Shown here in pieces: positions 32,065 through 42,533 of a DNA stretch of 42,533 bases. Position numbers and translations under genes: made by a program. Within the stretch, counting starts at the first letter, position 1. Each line of letters begins with the position of its first letter. The DNA is from Paenibacillus sp. 1001270B_150601_E10 (GTDB lineage Bacteria; Bacillota; Bacilli; Paenibacillales; Paenibacillaceae): contig NZ_JADMOL010000016.1 in the NCBI RefSeq assembly GCF_015558675.1, positions 42,879 to 85,411 on the forward strand, written 5' to 3'. A model generated the notes under the pieces. It had not been told where the DNA came from. It did no database searches and saw only the letters and a program-made list of their open reading frames with translations.

Positions 32065-33150
32065 TTATTCGAGGCCGTCAACGCCTTCAAGATCATACAT
32101 TCCGCTATAGATGGATTCTTGCAATTGCTCCATCGTAATCGTGTCTGTTGGAATACCAATCTTGAATTCAGCCTTTTCATTAATGTTAGATGTAGTCGTG
32201 TTCATGTGAACAACAATCTTCATTTGGTCTGTTTCATCCTTGAAGTCTACATTGCCCACAATATTTTGATACACAGGGAATCCATCTTTATTGATTGCTG
32301 TTGTAAGGCTCAATTCGTTTACTGTCAGAGATTTCTTCATCTCTTCAAGGCCTTCTTTAAGCTCGCTGTCAGTCGTTGTAAGCTCGGACTTCATTTGATC
32401 AAGGTCTGCTTGGTCGAGTTGGAACAACTCTTTGTACTCATCCTTGGACATCAGGTCGATAAGAGCAGGAAGAGCATCTTTTACGATCGTCGTTACCGCT
32501 TGATCGAAATTATCCTTCGTAATCGCTACTTTCACGACTTGCTTCGCTTCAACACCTTCTGGCAAGCCAGCGTCTTTGACTGCGATATCTGTGAAGTACA
32601 ATTTCTCATCAAACTTGCTCATGACTTCTTTTAAGAACTCGTTGCTGAACTTTTGTGTTTTCACAACATCAATCGTTGGGATCTCTTCACCTGTTTGCTC
32701 AGCAAGCTCCTTCATATCAAGCACCAGGTATTTATCAACAACTTCTGCTGGAAGACCCAGCATAGGGATATTCGGAATCTTATAGTACATCTTATCCGGT
32801 GTGATTACCATAGGCAGGGAGAAGCTGAATGCCATATCGCCTTTAAGCGCAACATTCAATGTAGCTTCTACTTGCATTGGATCAAGCTGTGCTACACCGT
32901 CAATCGTAAGCTCTGCATTTTTGAGCATATTAATGACCATTGCTACGTTCGGATCGCTGAGCTCAGCTCCGCTCATTTGCAAGTCGTTCACCGTAATAGA
33001 AGATTTAAAAGCATATGATTTCATTTCCGCTGTCTTCAGGTAGGCACCTTCAAGAGCATTCTTAGGACTTTCTTTTGCGCCGCACCCCGTCAGAACCAGG
33101 ACAAAAGCAAGCAGCATTGCCAATGAACCCTTTAACCACTTCTTACTCAT
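32065..33150 (-). CDS. Lipoprotein, DUF6612-like
   Basis: 361 residues, start ATG at 33150 six bases after GGGGAG. The signal peptide ends in the lipobox LTGC, then GAKESPKNALEGAYLKTAEMKS. The body is a long beta-rich domain, with repeated K/D-rich strands and a mid segment GLPAEVVDKYLVLDMKELAE, resembling LppX/LolA-like lipoproteins grouped as DUF6612 in Bacillota. These are thought to bind lipid or hydrophobic ligands, but no function is proven. It is a single gene with its own terminator. Confidence 0.78.
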   Translation of the reverse strand: MSKKWLKGSLAMLLAFVLVLTGCGAKESPKNALEGAYLKTAEMKSYAFKSSITVNDLQMSGAELSDPNVAMVINMLKNAELTIDGVAQLDPMQVEATLNVALKGDMAFSFSLPMVITPDKMYYKIPNIPMLGLPAEVVDKYLVLDMKELAEQTGEEIPTIDVVKTQKFSNEFLKEVMSKFDEKLYFTDIAVKDAGLPEGVEAKQVVKVAITKDNFDQAVTTIVKDALPALIDLMSKDEYKELFQLDQADLDQMKSELTTTDSELKEGLEEMKKSLTVNELSLTTAINKDGFPVYQNIVGNVDFKDETDQMKIVVHMNTTTSNINEKAEFKIGIPTDTITMEQLQESIYSGMYDLEGVDGLE

Positions 33151-33295
33151 GTTACACTCCCCAATCCAGAATTTTCTATTTAACAAAACATACTTATAAA
33201 TTCTAACCCAATTTCCTGCATTTGAAAATAGTTCAATCGGGTCTAAGTCTTAGTCAATTAAGGCAAATTTGCAACATTGTCCCTATTGCATCAAA

Positions 33296-33332
33296 ATATT
33301 CGACATAAATTCGTCTAATCATGTCGAAATAT
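33296..33332. repeat. Inverted repeat ATATTCGACAT ... ATGTCGAAATAT
   Basis: Arms of about 11 bases, with CGACAT and ATGTCG perfectly matched and one extra base on the right arm, separated by 14 bases. It lies between the YitT terminator and the DUF6612-like lipoprotein gene. It has no U-run. Operator or a second hairpin; undecided. Confidence 0.4.
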
Positions 33333-33336
33333 GAAA

Positions 33337-33366
33337 CCTCGGGCAGAAGCTTGATTCTACCCGAGG
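33337..33366 (-). terminator. Terminator after the YitT gene
   Basis: CCTCGGG pairs with CCCGAGG and the stem extends inward through AGAA/TTCT. On the minus strand TTTCAT follows. The U-run is short. Confidence 0.75.
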
Positions 33367-33377
33367 CTGATTCCGGC

Positions 33378-34313
33378 TTAGTGAATATCTTTCTTTTTGA
33401 AGCGCCCGCCTTTAACATCATGGATATTGCCGATCGCGAGGAATGCTTGTGGATCATGCTCTTCTACAATTGACTTGAGCTTTGCTTCCTCTAATCGTGT
33501 GATGATTGTGAAAATGACTTTCTTCTCGTCTCCGGAAAATCCACCTTCACCATTCATGTACGTCACACCGCGTCCAAGACGGCTGAGCAACGCATCACCG
33601 ATATCCTTATAGTTTTCACTTATAATCCATACGGATTTGGAATCGTTCAAACCCTCAATGGTAATATCAATCATCTTAAAGGCGATATAATATGCAATCA
33701 ATGAGAACATGGCTTTCTCAAAGCTAAATACAAAACCCGCCACCAACATAATGAATAAGTTGAAAAACATGACGATTTCGCCGACTGAGAATGGCGTCCT
33801 TTTGTTAAAAAGAATGGCAACAATCTCAGTGCCGTCTAATGAGCCTCCAAAACGGATAACGATACCTACCCCAATCCCTAGGATAACACCCCCGTATACA
33901 ACAGCTAGGAAGCTATTGGTTACAAACGGTTCTACCGGATGAAGCAGAATGGTCCCGACGGACATGACGACAATCCCGAGTAAGGTCGATAATGCAAAGG
34001 TCTTGCCGATTTGCTTATAACCAATGATAAGGAAAGGAAGGTTGAGAACAAATAGGAACACACCAAGTGGAATGCCTGTTGCATGTGAAAGGATAATGGA
34101 GATCCCTGCTATACCTCCATCCGTCATCTGATTCGGTACTAGGAAGAGCTCTAGTCCAACTGCCATCAGCACTGCGCCAATGGAGATAAAGATGACCCTT
34201 TTGATAATATCGGTCCAATGCATGCCCTTATGCTTTACCGCTATAGCATCGGCCATGACTGGCGTCTCTGTGACTTGTACTGTTACGCCTGAATGATCTG
34301 ACACCGTCTCCAC
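33378..34313 (-). CDS. YitT-family membrane protein
   Basis: A 311-residue protein of the YitT (DUF161 plus DUF2179) family. An unusual hydrophilic N-terminus of about 32 residues precedes five or six helices, including GLELFLVPNQMTDGGIAGISII, a family hallmark, and GVGIVIRFGGSLDGTEIVAIL. The C-terminal DUF2179 domain has WIISENYKDIGDALLSRLGRGVTYMNGEGGFSG and DPQAFLAIGNIHDVKGGRFKK. Its function is unknown. The gene stands alone; TATAAT lies upstream but the -35 is weak. Confidence 0.9.
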   Translation of the reverse strand: METVSDHSGVTVQVTETPVMADAIAVKHKGMHWTDIIKRVIFISIGAVLMAVGLELFLVPNQMTDGGIAGISIILSHATGIPLGVFLFVLNLPFLIIGYKQIGKTFALSTLLGIVVMSVGTILLHPVEPFVTNSFLAVVYGGVILGIGVGIVIRFGGSLDGTEIVAILFNKRTPFSVGEIVMFFNLFIMLVAGFVFSFEKAMFSLIAYYIAFKMIDITIEGLNDSKSVWIISENYKDIGDALLSRLGRGVTYMNGEGGFSGDEKKVIFTIITRLEEAKLKSIVEEHDPQAFLAIGNIHDVKGGRFKKKDIH

Positions 34314-34401
34314 CCCATTTATACATTTTTCTTATAAATACTATTATACTTTAATATTTCACTAGATGCATTTCTGTCTAGAAAATACTTATATAAAATG
34401 G

Positions 34402-34444
34402 AAAAACTCCGAGCACGGGGCTGATTTCTCAGCATGCTTCGGAG
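34402..34444 (-). terminator. Terminator after the sspP-like gene
   Basis: On the minus strand CTCCGA pairs with TCGGAG and the inner GCTGA/TCAGC stem extends it, then TTTTT follows. Confidence 0.8.
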
Positions 34445-34473
34445 CTTCATAGGTGAAGACTTTGTTAAAATTT

Positions 34474-34629
34474 TTAGCCTTCAGGATTATTATGGTCGAC
34501 ATGATTGCGGTTTTTCACCTTTTTAGAGCCGGAAAGGGGCTCTTGCTGCGCTCCACGGTCGTTGCCAGCGTGATGCTGCTGCTCTTGTTGATTCGCCTCT
34601 GGAACCGGCACTGCTCTAGGTTTACTCAT
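34474..34629 (-). CDS. sspP: Small acid-soluble spore protein P-like
   Basis: 51 residues, ATG at 34629 six bases after AGGAGG. The core PLSGSKKVKNRNHVDHN matches what I recall of SspP (CotL), in which PEPLSGSKKVKNRNH is the conserved centre. The N-terminal half is rich in Gln, Pro and His. It would be made in the forespore late in sporulation. It is the last of three closely spaced genes on this strand. Confidence 0.8.
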   Translation of the reverse strand: MSKPRAVPVPEANQQEQQHHAGNDRGAQQEPLSGSKKVKNRNHVDHNNPEG

Positions 34630-34654
34630 CGTAATCCTCCTAACGGGTAACGTG

Positions 34655-34822
34655 TTATACCGAGTCTGACGCAGGATGGTCATGATTCAAGGCATCTTGA
34701 TGCCTGCGGTCATTATGATCCTGTTGAAGCTGCTGTGCTTGATGGCTGTTGACTGGAGTTTCCTCCAGATCTGCCACCACGTTGCTTAGATTTTTATCTG
34801 CGCTGCCTTTTGCACGTGTCAT
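34655..34822 (-). CDS. Small protein of 55 residues, unknown
   Basis: ATG at 34822, seven bases after AGGAG, with TAA at 34655. The predicted product is hydrophilic and rich in Gln, His and Asp, with no signal peptide or membrane segment. It lies 25 bases before sspP and 21 bases after the 114-residue gene, so the three look like one operon. Its composition is similar to that of small spore proteins, but I do not recognise the family. Confidence 0.72.
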   Translation of the reverse strand: MTRAKGSADKNLSNVVADLEETPVNSHQAQQLQQDHNDRRHQDALNHDHPASDSV

Positions 34823-34843
34823 GGTCTCACTCCTATCCTTCGA

Positions 34844-35188
34844 TCAATGGGTTAAGTTCTGAAGCGCTTGGGCACATTCGTGAATATGACGAATATAGTT
34901 TTGGGTCAGCTCTTGTATCACTTCGGTACGTTCATCAATATGGCGACCGTCCTTCTCTACATCGACTAGCTTGACCTGTACCTCATGATGATCGACATAG
35001 GCACATTCAAAGTCAAAGGAGTACGCTTGATGACCGGCTGCATCAATATGAATGCGAAGGCCATGGGGAATCGCCTCGTCAGCCAACACCGTTGCTCGGT
35101 CGCTTGGATCCAGTGTAGTTGGCAGGGTTTGCTGCCAAGCTGCCACCAATTGTGTCTGATCCACTGAACGTTCAAACTCACTATGCAT
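34844..35188 (-). CDS. Unknown protein of 114 residues
   Basis: ATG at 35188, nine bases after GGAGGTG. The product is soluble, acidic and His-rich, with AYSFDFECAYVDHHEVQVKLVDVEKDGRHIDERTEVI as an alternating strand region (in parts) and a C-terminal helix ELTQNYIRHIHECAQALQ. I do not recognise the family. Being the first of three small genes that end with sspP, it could be expressed in sporulation. It lies just beyond the tRNA-Ser terminator. Confidence 0.78.
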   Translation of the reverse strand: MHSEFERSVDQTQLVAAWQQTLPTTLDPSDRATVLADEAIPHGLRIHIDAAGHQAYSFDFECAYVDHHEVQVKLVDVEKDGRHIDERTEVIQELTQNYIRHIHECAQALQNLTH

Positions 35189-35259
35189 CTACAACACCTC
35201 CATTGGTCACAGTTACAGTGTGTGGACGTAGCAAGCCTTTTATACCCTCCAAAAGCAGC

Positions 35260-35290
35260 AAAAAACCACACTGTTATGCACAGTGTGGTT
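35260..35290 (-). terminator. Terminator after tRNA-Ser
   Basis: AACCACACTGT and ACAGTGTGGTT form a perfect stem around a five-base loop, followed on the minus strand by TTTTTTGCTG. Confidence 0.88.
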
Positions 35291-35303
35291 GAATGATTAT
35301 GTA

Positions 35304-35392
35304 TGGCGGAGAGGGTGGGATTCGAACCCACGTGAGCTTGCACTCTAACGGTTTTCAAGACCGCCCCGTTATGACCACTTCGGTACCTCTCC
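35304..35392 (-). tRNA. tRNA-Ser (anticodon UGA)
   Basis: 89 bases including an encoded CCA end. It has GGAGAGG at the 5' end pairing with the acceptor 3' strand CCTCTCC, an anticodon stem CGGTC/ACCG around TTGAAAA with anticodon TGA at 35355-35357, a class II long variable arm and a T-loop GGTTCGAATCC. It lies about 80 bases after serS, as in B. subtilis. Confidence 0.97.
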
Positions 35393-35470
35393 AATATATT
35401 GATTGTAAGAACGAGTCGAACAATCAATATTATAGCACGCATCTAGATGCTTAGCAAGTCATGTGCGTAA

Positions 35471-36936
<1,466 letters not shown>

Positions 36937-36988
36937 AAAAACACCTTAACCCTACCCTAAAAAGGGAATCAAGGTCAAGGTGTTTTTT
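36937..36988. terminator. Terminator after pdxT
   Basis: AAAACACCTT-ACC pairs with GGT-AAGGTGTTTT around a large loop with one mismatch, with T-runs in both directions. It ends pdxST and precedes the serS promoter. Confidence 0.8.
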
Positions 36989-37066
36989 GCCAAATCAATC
37001 GGCAGGTAAAAATATCGTTGAACAGAGCCGCTTCATCGATGACCAGCGCATTAAAACGTCCCGTAC

Positions 37067-37663
37067 TTACGCTGTTGCACGCTTTTTGGAGTCTTTCACC
37101 ATATCGATGAAATATTGATGAAGACGAATATCCTCCGTTAGCTCTGGATGGAAGGAGCACGCCAGCAGATGACCTTGACGAGCGAGCACGATCTCATCAT
37201 TCACTGTGCTCAGCACCTCTACATCGCCGTGTACCGCCTCAATCAGCGGTGCTCGAATGAATACTGCCATTACTGGCTCATCAATGCCTTTAACAGCGAG
37301 ACTCGCTTCAAAGCTTTCTCTTTGTCTACCAAAGGCATTACGGCGAACCTCAATATCCATTAAGCCAAGATGAGGCTCCTCTTCGCCTTGATTGCCCACA
37401 ATATGCTTTGCGAGGACAATAAGGCCAGCACAGGTGCCGAATAAAGGCTTGCCTTGACTAGCTAAGTTCTGAATAGGCTCGATAAAGTGATACTTACGCA
37501 TCAGCTTGCCAATTGTAGTGCTCTCTCCACCTGGAATAACAAGGCCATCCAAGTCCTCGAGCTGCTCCGGCCACTTGATCGCAACAGCCTCGGCACCCGA
37601 TGCCTCCAAGCTGCGAATATGCTCGGCAACTGCTCCCTGCAGCGCTAATACACCAATCTTCAT
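37067..37663 (-). CDS. pdxT: Pyridoxal 5'-phosphate synthase glutaminase subunit PdxT
   Basis: A 198-residue class I glutamine amidotransferase that releases ammonia for PLP synthesis. The catalytic Cys78 lies in GTCAGLIVL, and His172 and Glu174 lie in CSFHPELTED. The loop LVIPGGESTTIGKL is typical. It works in a 12:12 complex with PdxS, encoded just upstream. A strong stem-loop lies in the gap between the two genes. Confidence 0.97.
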   Translation of the reverse strand: MKIGVLALQGAVAEHIRSLEASGAEAVAIKWPEQLEDLDGLVIPGGESTTIGKLMRKYHFIEPIQNLASQGKPLFGTCAGLIVLAKHIVGNQGEEEPHLGLMDIEVRRNAFGRQRESFEASLAVKGIDEPVMAVFIRAPLIEAVHGDVEVLSTVNDEIVLARQGHLLACSFHPELTEDIRLHQYFIDMVKDSKKRATA

Positions 37664-37705
37664 TGCTCATAACCTTCTTTCTTGCAGCGTTGAGGGAAAC
37701 TCCTG

Positions 37706-37733
37706 CAAGGTCGCTCCTTCAGGAGCGACCTTG
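37706..37733 (-). other. Strong stem-loop between pdxS and pdxT
   Basis: CAAGGTCGCTCC and GGAGCGACCTTG form a perfect 12-base stem with a four-base loop, but no U-run follows on the minus strand. It may be a processing or stability site, or an incomplete attenuator, that sets the PdxS:PdxT ratio. Confidence 0.5.
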
Positions 37734-37809
37734 TTCAGAGTCAGGTTATATCGCTTCATAGAATCATGCCTCATATTAATGAAGAATTAGTCTACTCAGC
37801 TAAACCTTA

Positions 37810-38691
37810 TTACCAGCCGCGATCCTGCATACGCTCGGACGGATCAAGCTTCGCAATATCAATCCCTTTCATTGGCGTACCGAGATTCTTCGATACTTCT
37901 GCAATAAGGGAATAGTCTGTATAGTGTGTCGTTGCTTCTACGATCGCTCTGGCGAACTTCTCTGGGCTGTCGGACTTAAAGATACCAGAACCTACAAATA
38001 CGCCGTCAGCGCCCAAATGCATCATCAAAGCAGCGTCTGCAGGTGTCGCTATACCGCCTGCTGCGAAGTTAACAACAGGGAGCTTGCCTGTTTGATGAAT
38101 ACCGAGGAGCAGATCATAGGATACGCCAAGATTTTTCGCTTCCGCATACAGCTCATCCTTGGACAAATTCTGTACTTTGCGAATTTGGCTGTTGATCAGG
38201 CGCATATGACGAACCGCCTCAACAATGTTTCCTGTGCCTGGCTCACCTTTCGTACGAAGCATTGCAGCGCCTTCACCGATACGGCGAAGTGCTTCGCCAA
38301 GATCTTTTGCTCCGCAAACGAATGGGATGGTGAATTCATTCTTGTCGATATGGAATACTTCATCCGCTGGAGTCAACACTTCGGATTCATCGATATAGTC
38401 GACACCGAGGGATTCCAGTACTTTTGCTTCCACATAATGACCGATACGCGCTTTGGCCATTACCGGAATGCTGACTACTTTCATCACTTCTTCAACGATC
38501 GTCGGATCAGCCATGCGAGCAACGCCGCCAGCTGCACGAATATCAGAAGGTACGCGCTCAAGCGCCATAACCGCTGTTGCACCTGCCGCCTCAGCGATCT
38601 TCGCTTGCTCAGCATTCATGACGTCCATGATGACGCCACCTTTTTGCATTTCTGCCATACCGCGTTTTACACGAGAAGTACCTGTTTCCAT
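37810..38691 (-). CDS. pdxS: Pyridoxal 5'-phosphate synthase lyase subunit PdxS
   Basis: A 293-residue enzyme that builds PLP from ribose 5-phosphate, glyceraldehyde 3-phosphate and ammonia. [54 protein letters not shown] and [21 protein letters not shown] are conserved blocks. The start is ATG at 38691, nine bases after AGGAGG; the longer frame has no supporting site. It is followed by pdxT and preceded by a clear promoter. Confidence 0.97.
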   Translation of the reverse strand: METGTSRVKRGMAEMQKGGVIMDVMNAEQAKIAEAAGATAVMALERVPSDIRAAGGVARMADPTIVEEVMKVVSIPVMAKARIGHYVEAKVLESLGVDYIDESEVLTPADEVFHIDKNEFTIPFVCGAKDLGEALRRIGEGAAMLRTKGEPGTGNIVEAVRHMRLINSQIRKVQNLSKDELYAEAKNLGVSYDLLLGIHQTGKLPVVNFAAGGIATPADAALMMHLGADGVFVGSGIFKSDSPEKFARAIVEATTHYTDYSLIAEVSKNLGTPMKGIDIAKLDPSERMQDRGW

Positions 38692-38752
38692 TCTTGCCTG
38701 CCTCCTACCATCACATTCCTGATTGATCAGGTTTGCCTGAGATTTCGCCCTA

Positions 38753-38781
38753 ATTGTACATGAAGCGCTGAATATAGACAA
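38753..38781 (-). promoter_or_regulatory. Sigma-A-type promoter of pdxST
   Basis: TTGTCT, 17 bases, then TACAAT on the minus strand. GACAA and TTGTC flank the -35 (38777-38792) as a short inverted repeat. A second perfect repeat CCTGATTGATCAGG lies in the leader at 38719-38732. Confidence 0.7.
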
Positions 38782-38805
38782 CTGCTTTTGTCGGAATTAT
38801 GCGAT

Positions 38806-40221
38806 TTAGAACAAATCTCCGATGGATTTGAACAAATCAACGAAGAAATATTTGATCGCACGGAAGAATAATCTCCACCAGGAGCCCTTCTCCATATCCT
38901 CAGCAGCTACGAGGTTAACGGTTTGTTTTTGCTCGCTGCCATTAGCCTTATAAGTGTAAGTAACGGTACCTACCTTTTGTCCGCTCTTAATTGGTGCAAC
39001 CAATTCATCCTCTGGCGTAAGCTTCACTTCTTTCGTGAGGTTGGACTCATCGAAATTCGTTCCTTTATTCACCACGAAGGATACATTGCTTTCAGTAACG
39101 GCTGGAATCTCCGTCTTTACGCCCTTTTTAATAGGCGCAGTCTCATGACCTTCCACCGCTTGCTTGGATGCAACAGCCTGCTTCACTTCAACATTGCCAA
39201 AGCCATAGTCAAGAAGCTTAGCTGTCTCGGTGAAACGTGCACCCGTAGACTCCGTTCCCATTACGACGGAAATCAAACGCATGTCATCACGAATAGCCGT
39301 GCCCGCGAAGCAGTACATCGCTTCATCGGTGAATCCTGTCTTCATGCCATCCAGGCCCTGATAAGCGTAACGCTTGAAGTTGGCAACATCCTTGTTCGCT
39401 TCCAGCATCCAGTTCAGATTGACGATCGGGGATTGATCGCGCTCACGGAACTTGTATTGTTGAATTGTCGTAAATTGGTTGAACTCAGGGTGATCGACAA
39501 CGATTGCACGAACAAGCTTCGCAACGTCCATAGCCGACATGACTGTCTCTTCTTTGGATTCCGGCTTGAACTTATCTGGCATATCATCACGACCGAGACC
39601 TGTCGCATTAATGAAGTGGGCGGTCTCCATGCCAAGCTTCTTCGCTGTTTCGTTCATCAGCTTTACGAATTCCTGCTCGGAGCCTGCAATATGCTCAGCA
39701 AGCGCTACAGTAGCATCATTGGCTGATCCGATTGCCATCGCGATGTACAGATCTTTTACGGTATGCTTATCACCCTGTGCCAAGAAGATACGGGAACCGC
39801 CCGTCAAAGATGCATTCTCGCTTGCAGAAACGACGGTTTCCCAAGTAAGTTCGCCGCTTTTTACCTTTTCCATTACAATGTACTCGGACATCATCTTTGT
39901 CATGCTGGCAGGAGGAAGAGCATTGTCCGAATTATAGTTGAAAATAATTTGCCCAGTGCTTGCTTCCATCAAGATCGCAGAGCGAACATTAAGTCCAAGC
40001 GACTCCTTTGTCGGGCCAGAAGCGGCCTTATTGGCCGGCTGTTTCGTATCAGCAGCCTTCTCACCTTGTGCGACAAGGACTTGATCTCCCAATGCAGCGA
40101 CCATACCTGCTGTTGGAAGTAATGCAAAAGATAATATTTGAACCGCAGTTACAAATGCAACCGCGCGCTTCCATTTACGTTTTGTCGATTTTCTAGTTGT
40201 CTCGCTGTGTTTAAACACCAC
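38806..40221 (-). CDS. dacA: D-alanyl-D-alanine carboxypeptidase (PBP5-type)
   Basis: A 471-residue low-molecular-mass PBP. A charged N-terminus and hydrophobic segment at about 20-45 form an uncleaved or cleaved signal. The catalytic Ser106 and Lys109 lie in PPASMTKMM, SxN lies in AIGSANDAT, and KTG in GLDGMKTGFTDEA. The C-terminal domain ends in an amphipathic WWRLFFRAIKYFFVDLFK helix that anchors it to the membrane. It trims the fifth D-Ala from peptidoglycan stems. The start is GTG, as GTG GTG, after GAGGAG. Its place after guaB is conserved in Bacillus. Confidence 0.96.
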   Translation of the reverse strand: MVFKHSETTRKSTKRKWKRAVAFVTAVQILSFALLPTAGMVAALGDQVLVAQGEKAADTKQPANKAASGPTKESLGLNVRSAILMEASTGQIIFNYNSDNALPPASMTKMMSEYIVMEKVKSGELTWETVVSASENASLTGGSRIFLAQGDKHTVKDLYIAMAIGSANDATVALAEHIAGSEQEFVKLMNETAKKLGMETAHFINATGLGRDDMPDKFKPESKEETVMSAMDVAKLVRAIVVDHPEFNQFTTIQQYKFRERDQSPIVNLNWMLEANKDVANFKRYAYQGLDGMKTGFTDEAMYCFAGTAIRDDMRLISVVMGTESTGARFTETAKLLDYGFGNVEVKQAVASKQAVEGHETAPIKKGVKTEIPAVTESNVSFVVNKGTNFDESNLTKEVKLTPEDELVAPIKSGQKVGTVTYTYKANGSEQKQTVNLVAAEDMEKGSWWRLFFRAIKYFFVDLFKSIGDLF

Positions 40222-40290
40222 GTCAACTCCTCTCTACCATTCTTTCATCTAATAAAACCATAAAGTTATTCTATCATAGTGTAATAGACA

Positions 40291-40323
40291 AAAAAAAGAC
40301 AAGGATACAATCCTTGTCTTTTT
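40291..40323. terminator. Terminator after guaB
   Basis: GACAAGGAT and ATCCTTGTC form a nine-base stem around ACA, with A- and T-runs on both sides. It separates guaB from dacA. Confidence 0.88.
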
Positions 40324-40364
40324 CTGTCGAAGATATGGTAATTCTGTGAGCTACCGCACTACTC

Positions 40365-41843
<1,479 letters not shown>

Positions 41844-41940
41844 TTACTTATCCATTCTTTATTTTTTCAATTCACTTTCTGTCTAGTGAGCAAACACAAA
41901 ACAAGTGATTTGTCTATTGAGGCAGAATGATATTATGCCG

Positions 41941-41969
41941 ATTTTAGCAGAGCCTCTGAGAGGTGTCAA
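41941..41969 (-). promoter_or_regulatory. Sigma-A-type promoter of guaB
   Basis: TTGACA, 17 bases, then TAAAAT on the minus strand, giving a leader of about 105 bases. The spacer contains the palindrome CCTCTGAGAGG (41953-41963), a possible operator. Confidence 0.75.
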
Positions 41970-42240
41970 GGCAAATGCCTAGGGAAAAGCACACCAATCG
42001 CACTTAAACAGAGAATCAACATATGTTTCCGCATCATTCCATCTAACAATCATTCCTGCAGACATTTCGACATCCAGCACATCTACGTCCTTAATTTTTT
42101 TGGAAAGGATTCAGATTTCATTATTGTGCTCGATGATTTTGCAGAATATGAGCATTCTTAACGCTACTCTAATAAGAGTGAAAGCCATTTTGAATGATTC
42201 ATTATAAATAGTAATCCATAAACTAAAAATACCTATAAAG
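41970..42240. other. Intergenic region between the rRNA terminator and guaB promoter
   Basis: AT-rich, with no convincing gene or RNA. B. subtilis has yaaC in this position, and no trace of it was recognised. A 23-codon frame on the minus strand near 42000 starts with ATG ATG and encodes a hydrophobic stretch but has no ribosome binding site. Confidence 0.5.
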
Positions 42241-42267
42241 AAAAACCCACTGACTTGTGTCAGTGGG
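42241..42267 (-). terminator. rRNA operon terminator
   Basis: CCCACTGAC and GTCAGTGGG form a nine-base stem with a four-base loop, followed on the minus strand by TTTTTC. Confidence 0.9.
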
Positions 42268-42274
42268 CTGTTCC

Positions 42275-42391
42275 TGCTTGGCAACGTCCTACTCTCCCAG
42301 GACCCTGCGGTCCAAGTACCATCGGCGCTGAAAGGCTTAACGGTCGTGTTCGGGATGGGTACGTGTGGAACCCTTTCGCCATCGTCACCAA
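42275..42391 (-). rRNA. rrf: 5S ribosomal RNA
   Basis: 117 bases. The minus strand starts TTTGGTGACGATGGCGAAAG, carries CCATCCCGAACACG and ends CGTTGCCAAGCA, matching the universal 5S layout. Terminal strands pair (TTTGGTGACG with CGTTGCCAAGC). Confidence 0.97.
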
Positions 42392-42490
42392 ACTCGATTA
42401 TTCCGAAGGAAAATATCGTCCATTTAAGGATATATTCAAGGTTTGCACCCTGAGAACTGATCGTGAAGGAAGTAAAGTCATCTTTTCTTT

Positions 42491-42533
42491 AGGATAAGCC
42501 CTCGACCGATTAGTATTGGTCAGCTCCACACAT
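42491..42533 (-). rRNA. rrl: 23S ribosomal RNA, 3' end (runs off the right edge)
   Basis: The minus strand reads GAGCTGACCAATACTAATCGG and ends near GGGCTTATCC, the standard 23S 3' terminus. About 100 bases of spacer without a tRNA separate it from 5S. Confidence 0.95.

Noticed and set aside
41990..42075. Short hydrophobic 23-codon frame near the guaB promoter
   Set aside because: No ribosome binding site, and it ends before any plausible protein length.

Overview
The window looks like chromosomal DNA of an endospore-forming, motile, low-to-moderate GC Bacillota, most likely Paenibacillus or a close relative. The evidence is the run rrn - guaB - dacA - pdxS - pdxT - serS - tRNA-Ser, which is the classic block just clockwise of oriC in Bacillus-type genomes, together with SspP-type and Spo0E-like sporulation genes, a sigma-D-type promoter before motAB, Btr/Feu-type iron uptake, many AGGAGG ribosome binding sites and tight U-tailed terminators. 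The genus is an inference; no database search was possible.

Layout, left to right. (1) 1-2.4 kb: the 5' part of a SulP anion transporter (minus), a solitary ferrochelatase of enterobacterial type (plus) and an ArsR repressor (minus). (2) 2.5-8.4 kb: an iron-siderophore locus. Two Fur-box-like sites sit in the divergent region between a minus-strand operon (small lipoprotein, a substrate-binding protein with an unusual N-terminal stalk domain, two FecCD permeases) and a Btr-like AraC regulator that carries its own ligand-binding domain. (3) 8.5-12.8 kb: a small caspase-fold-like protein and an M23-peptidase lipoprotein (minus), divergent from a two-component system whose sensor carries a duplicated extracytoplasmic module. 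(4) 13-20.6 kb: carbohydrate genes (GH3 glycosidase, PTS EIIC with a cre-like site, an AraC-GH39 fusion) and a serine hydrolase. (5) 20.9-26.5 kb: a CofE-like protein, a divergent MarR/quinone-reductase-like pair with palindromic operators, a secreted protein made only of carbohydrate-binding modules, a tandem rhodanese, a GNAT acetyltransferase and an unknown protein. (6) 26.6-30.7 kb: motAB and a PAS-containing orphan histidine kinase. (7) 30.9-35.4 kb: a cluster of DnaA-box-like sequences upstream of tadA, a Spo0E-like gene, a DUF6612-like lipoprotein, YitT, and three small genes ending in sspP. (8) 35.3-42.5 kb: tRNA-Ser(UGA), serS, pdxT, pdxS, dacA, guaB, 5S rRNA and the 3' end of 23S rRNA, all on the minus strand, so oriC is expected beyond the right edge.

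The most interesting points are the two-component system with a duplicated sensor facing an M23/caspase-like operon; the DnaA-box cluster about 11 kb from the rRNA operon; the AraC-GH39 fusion beside a PTS permease and a GH3 enzyme; the stalk-domain binding protein without a lipobox; a CofE-like protein with no visible F420 context; and two genes whose best ribosome binding site is followed by ATT or ATC rather than a normal start codon. No insertion sequence, prophage, CRISPR array or clear riboswitch was seen.
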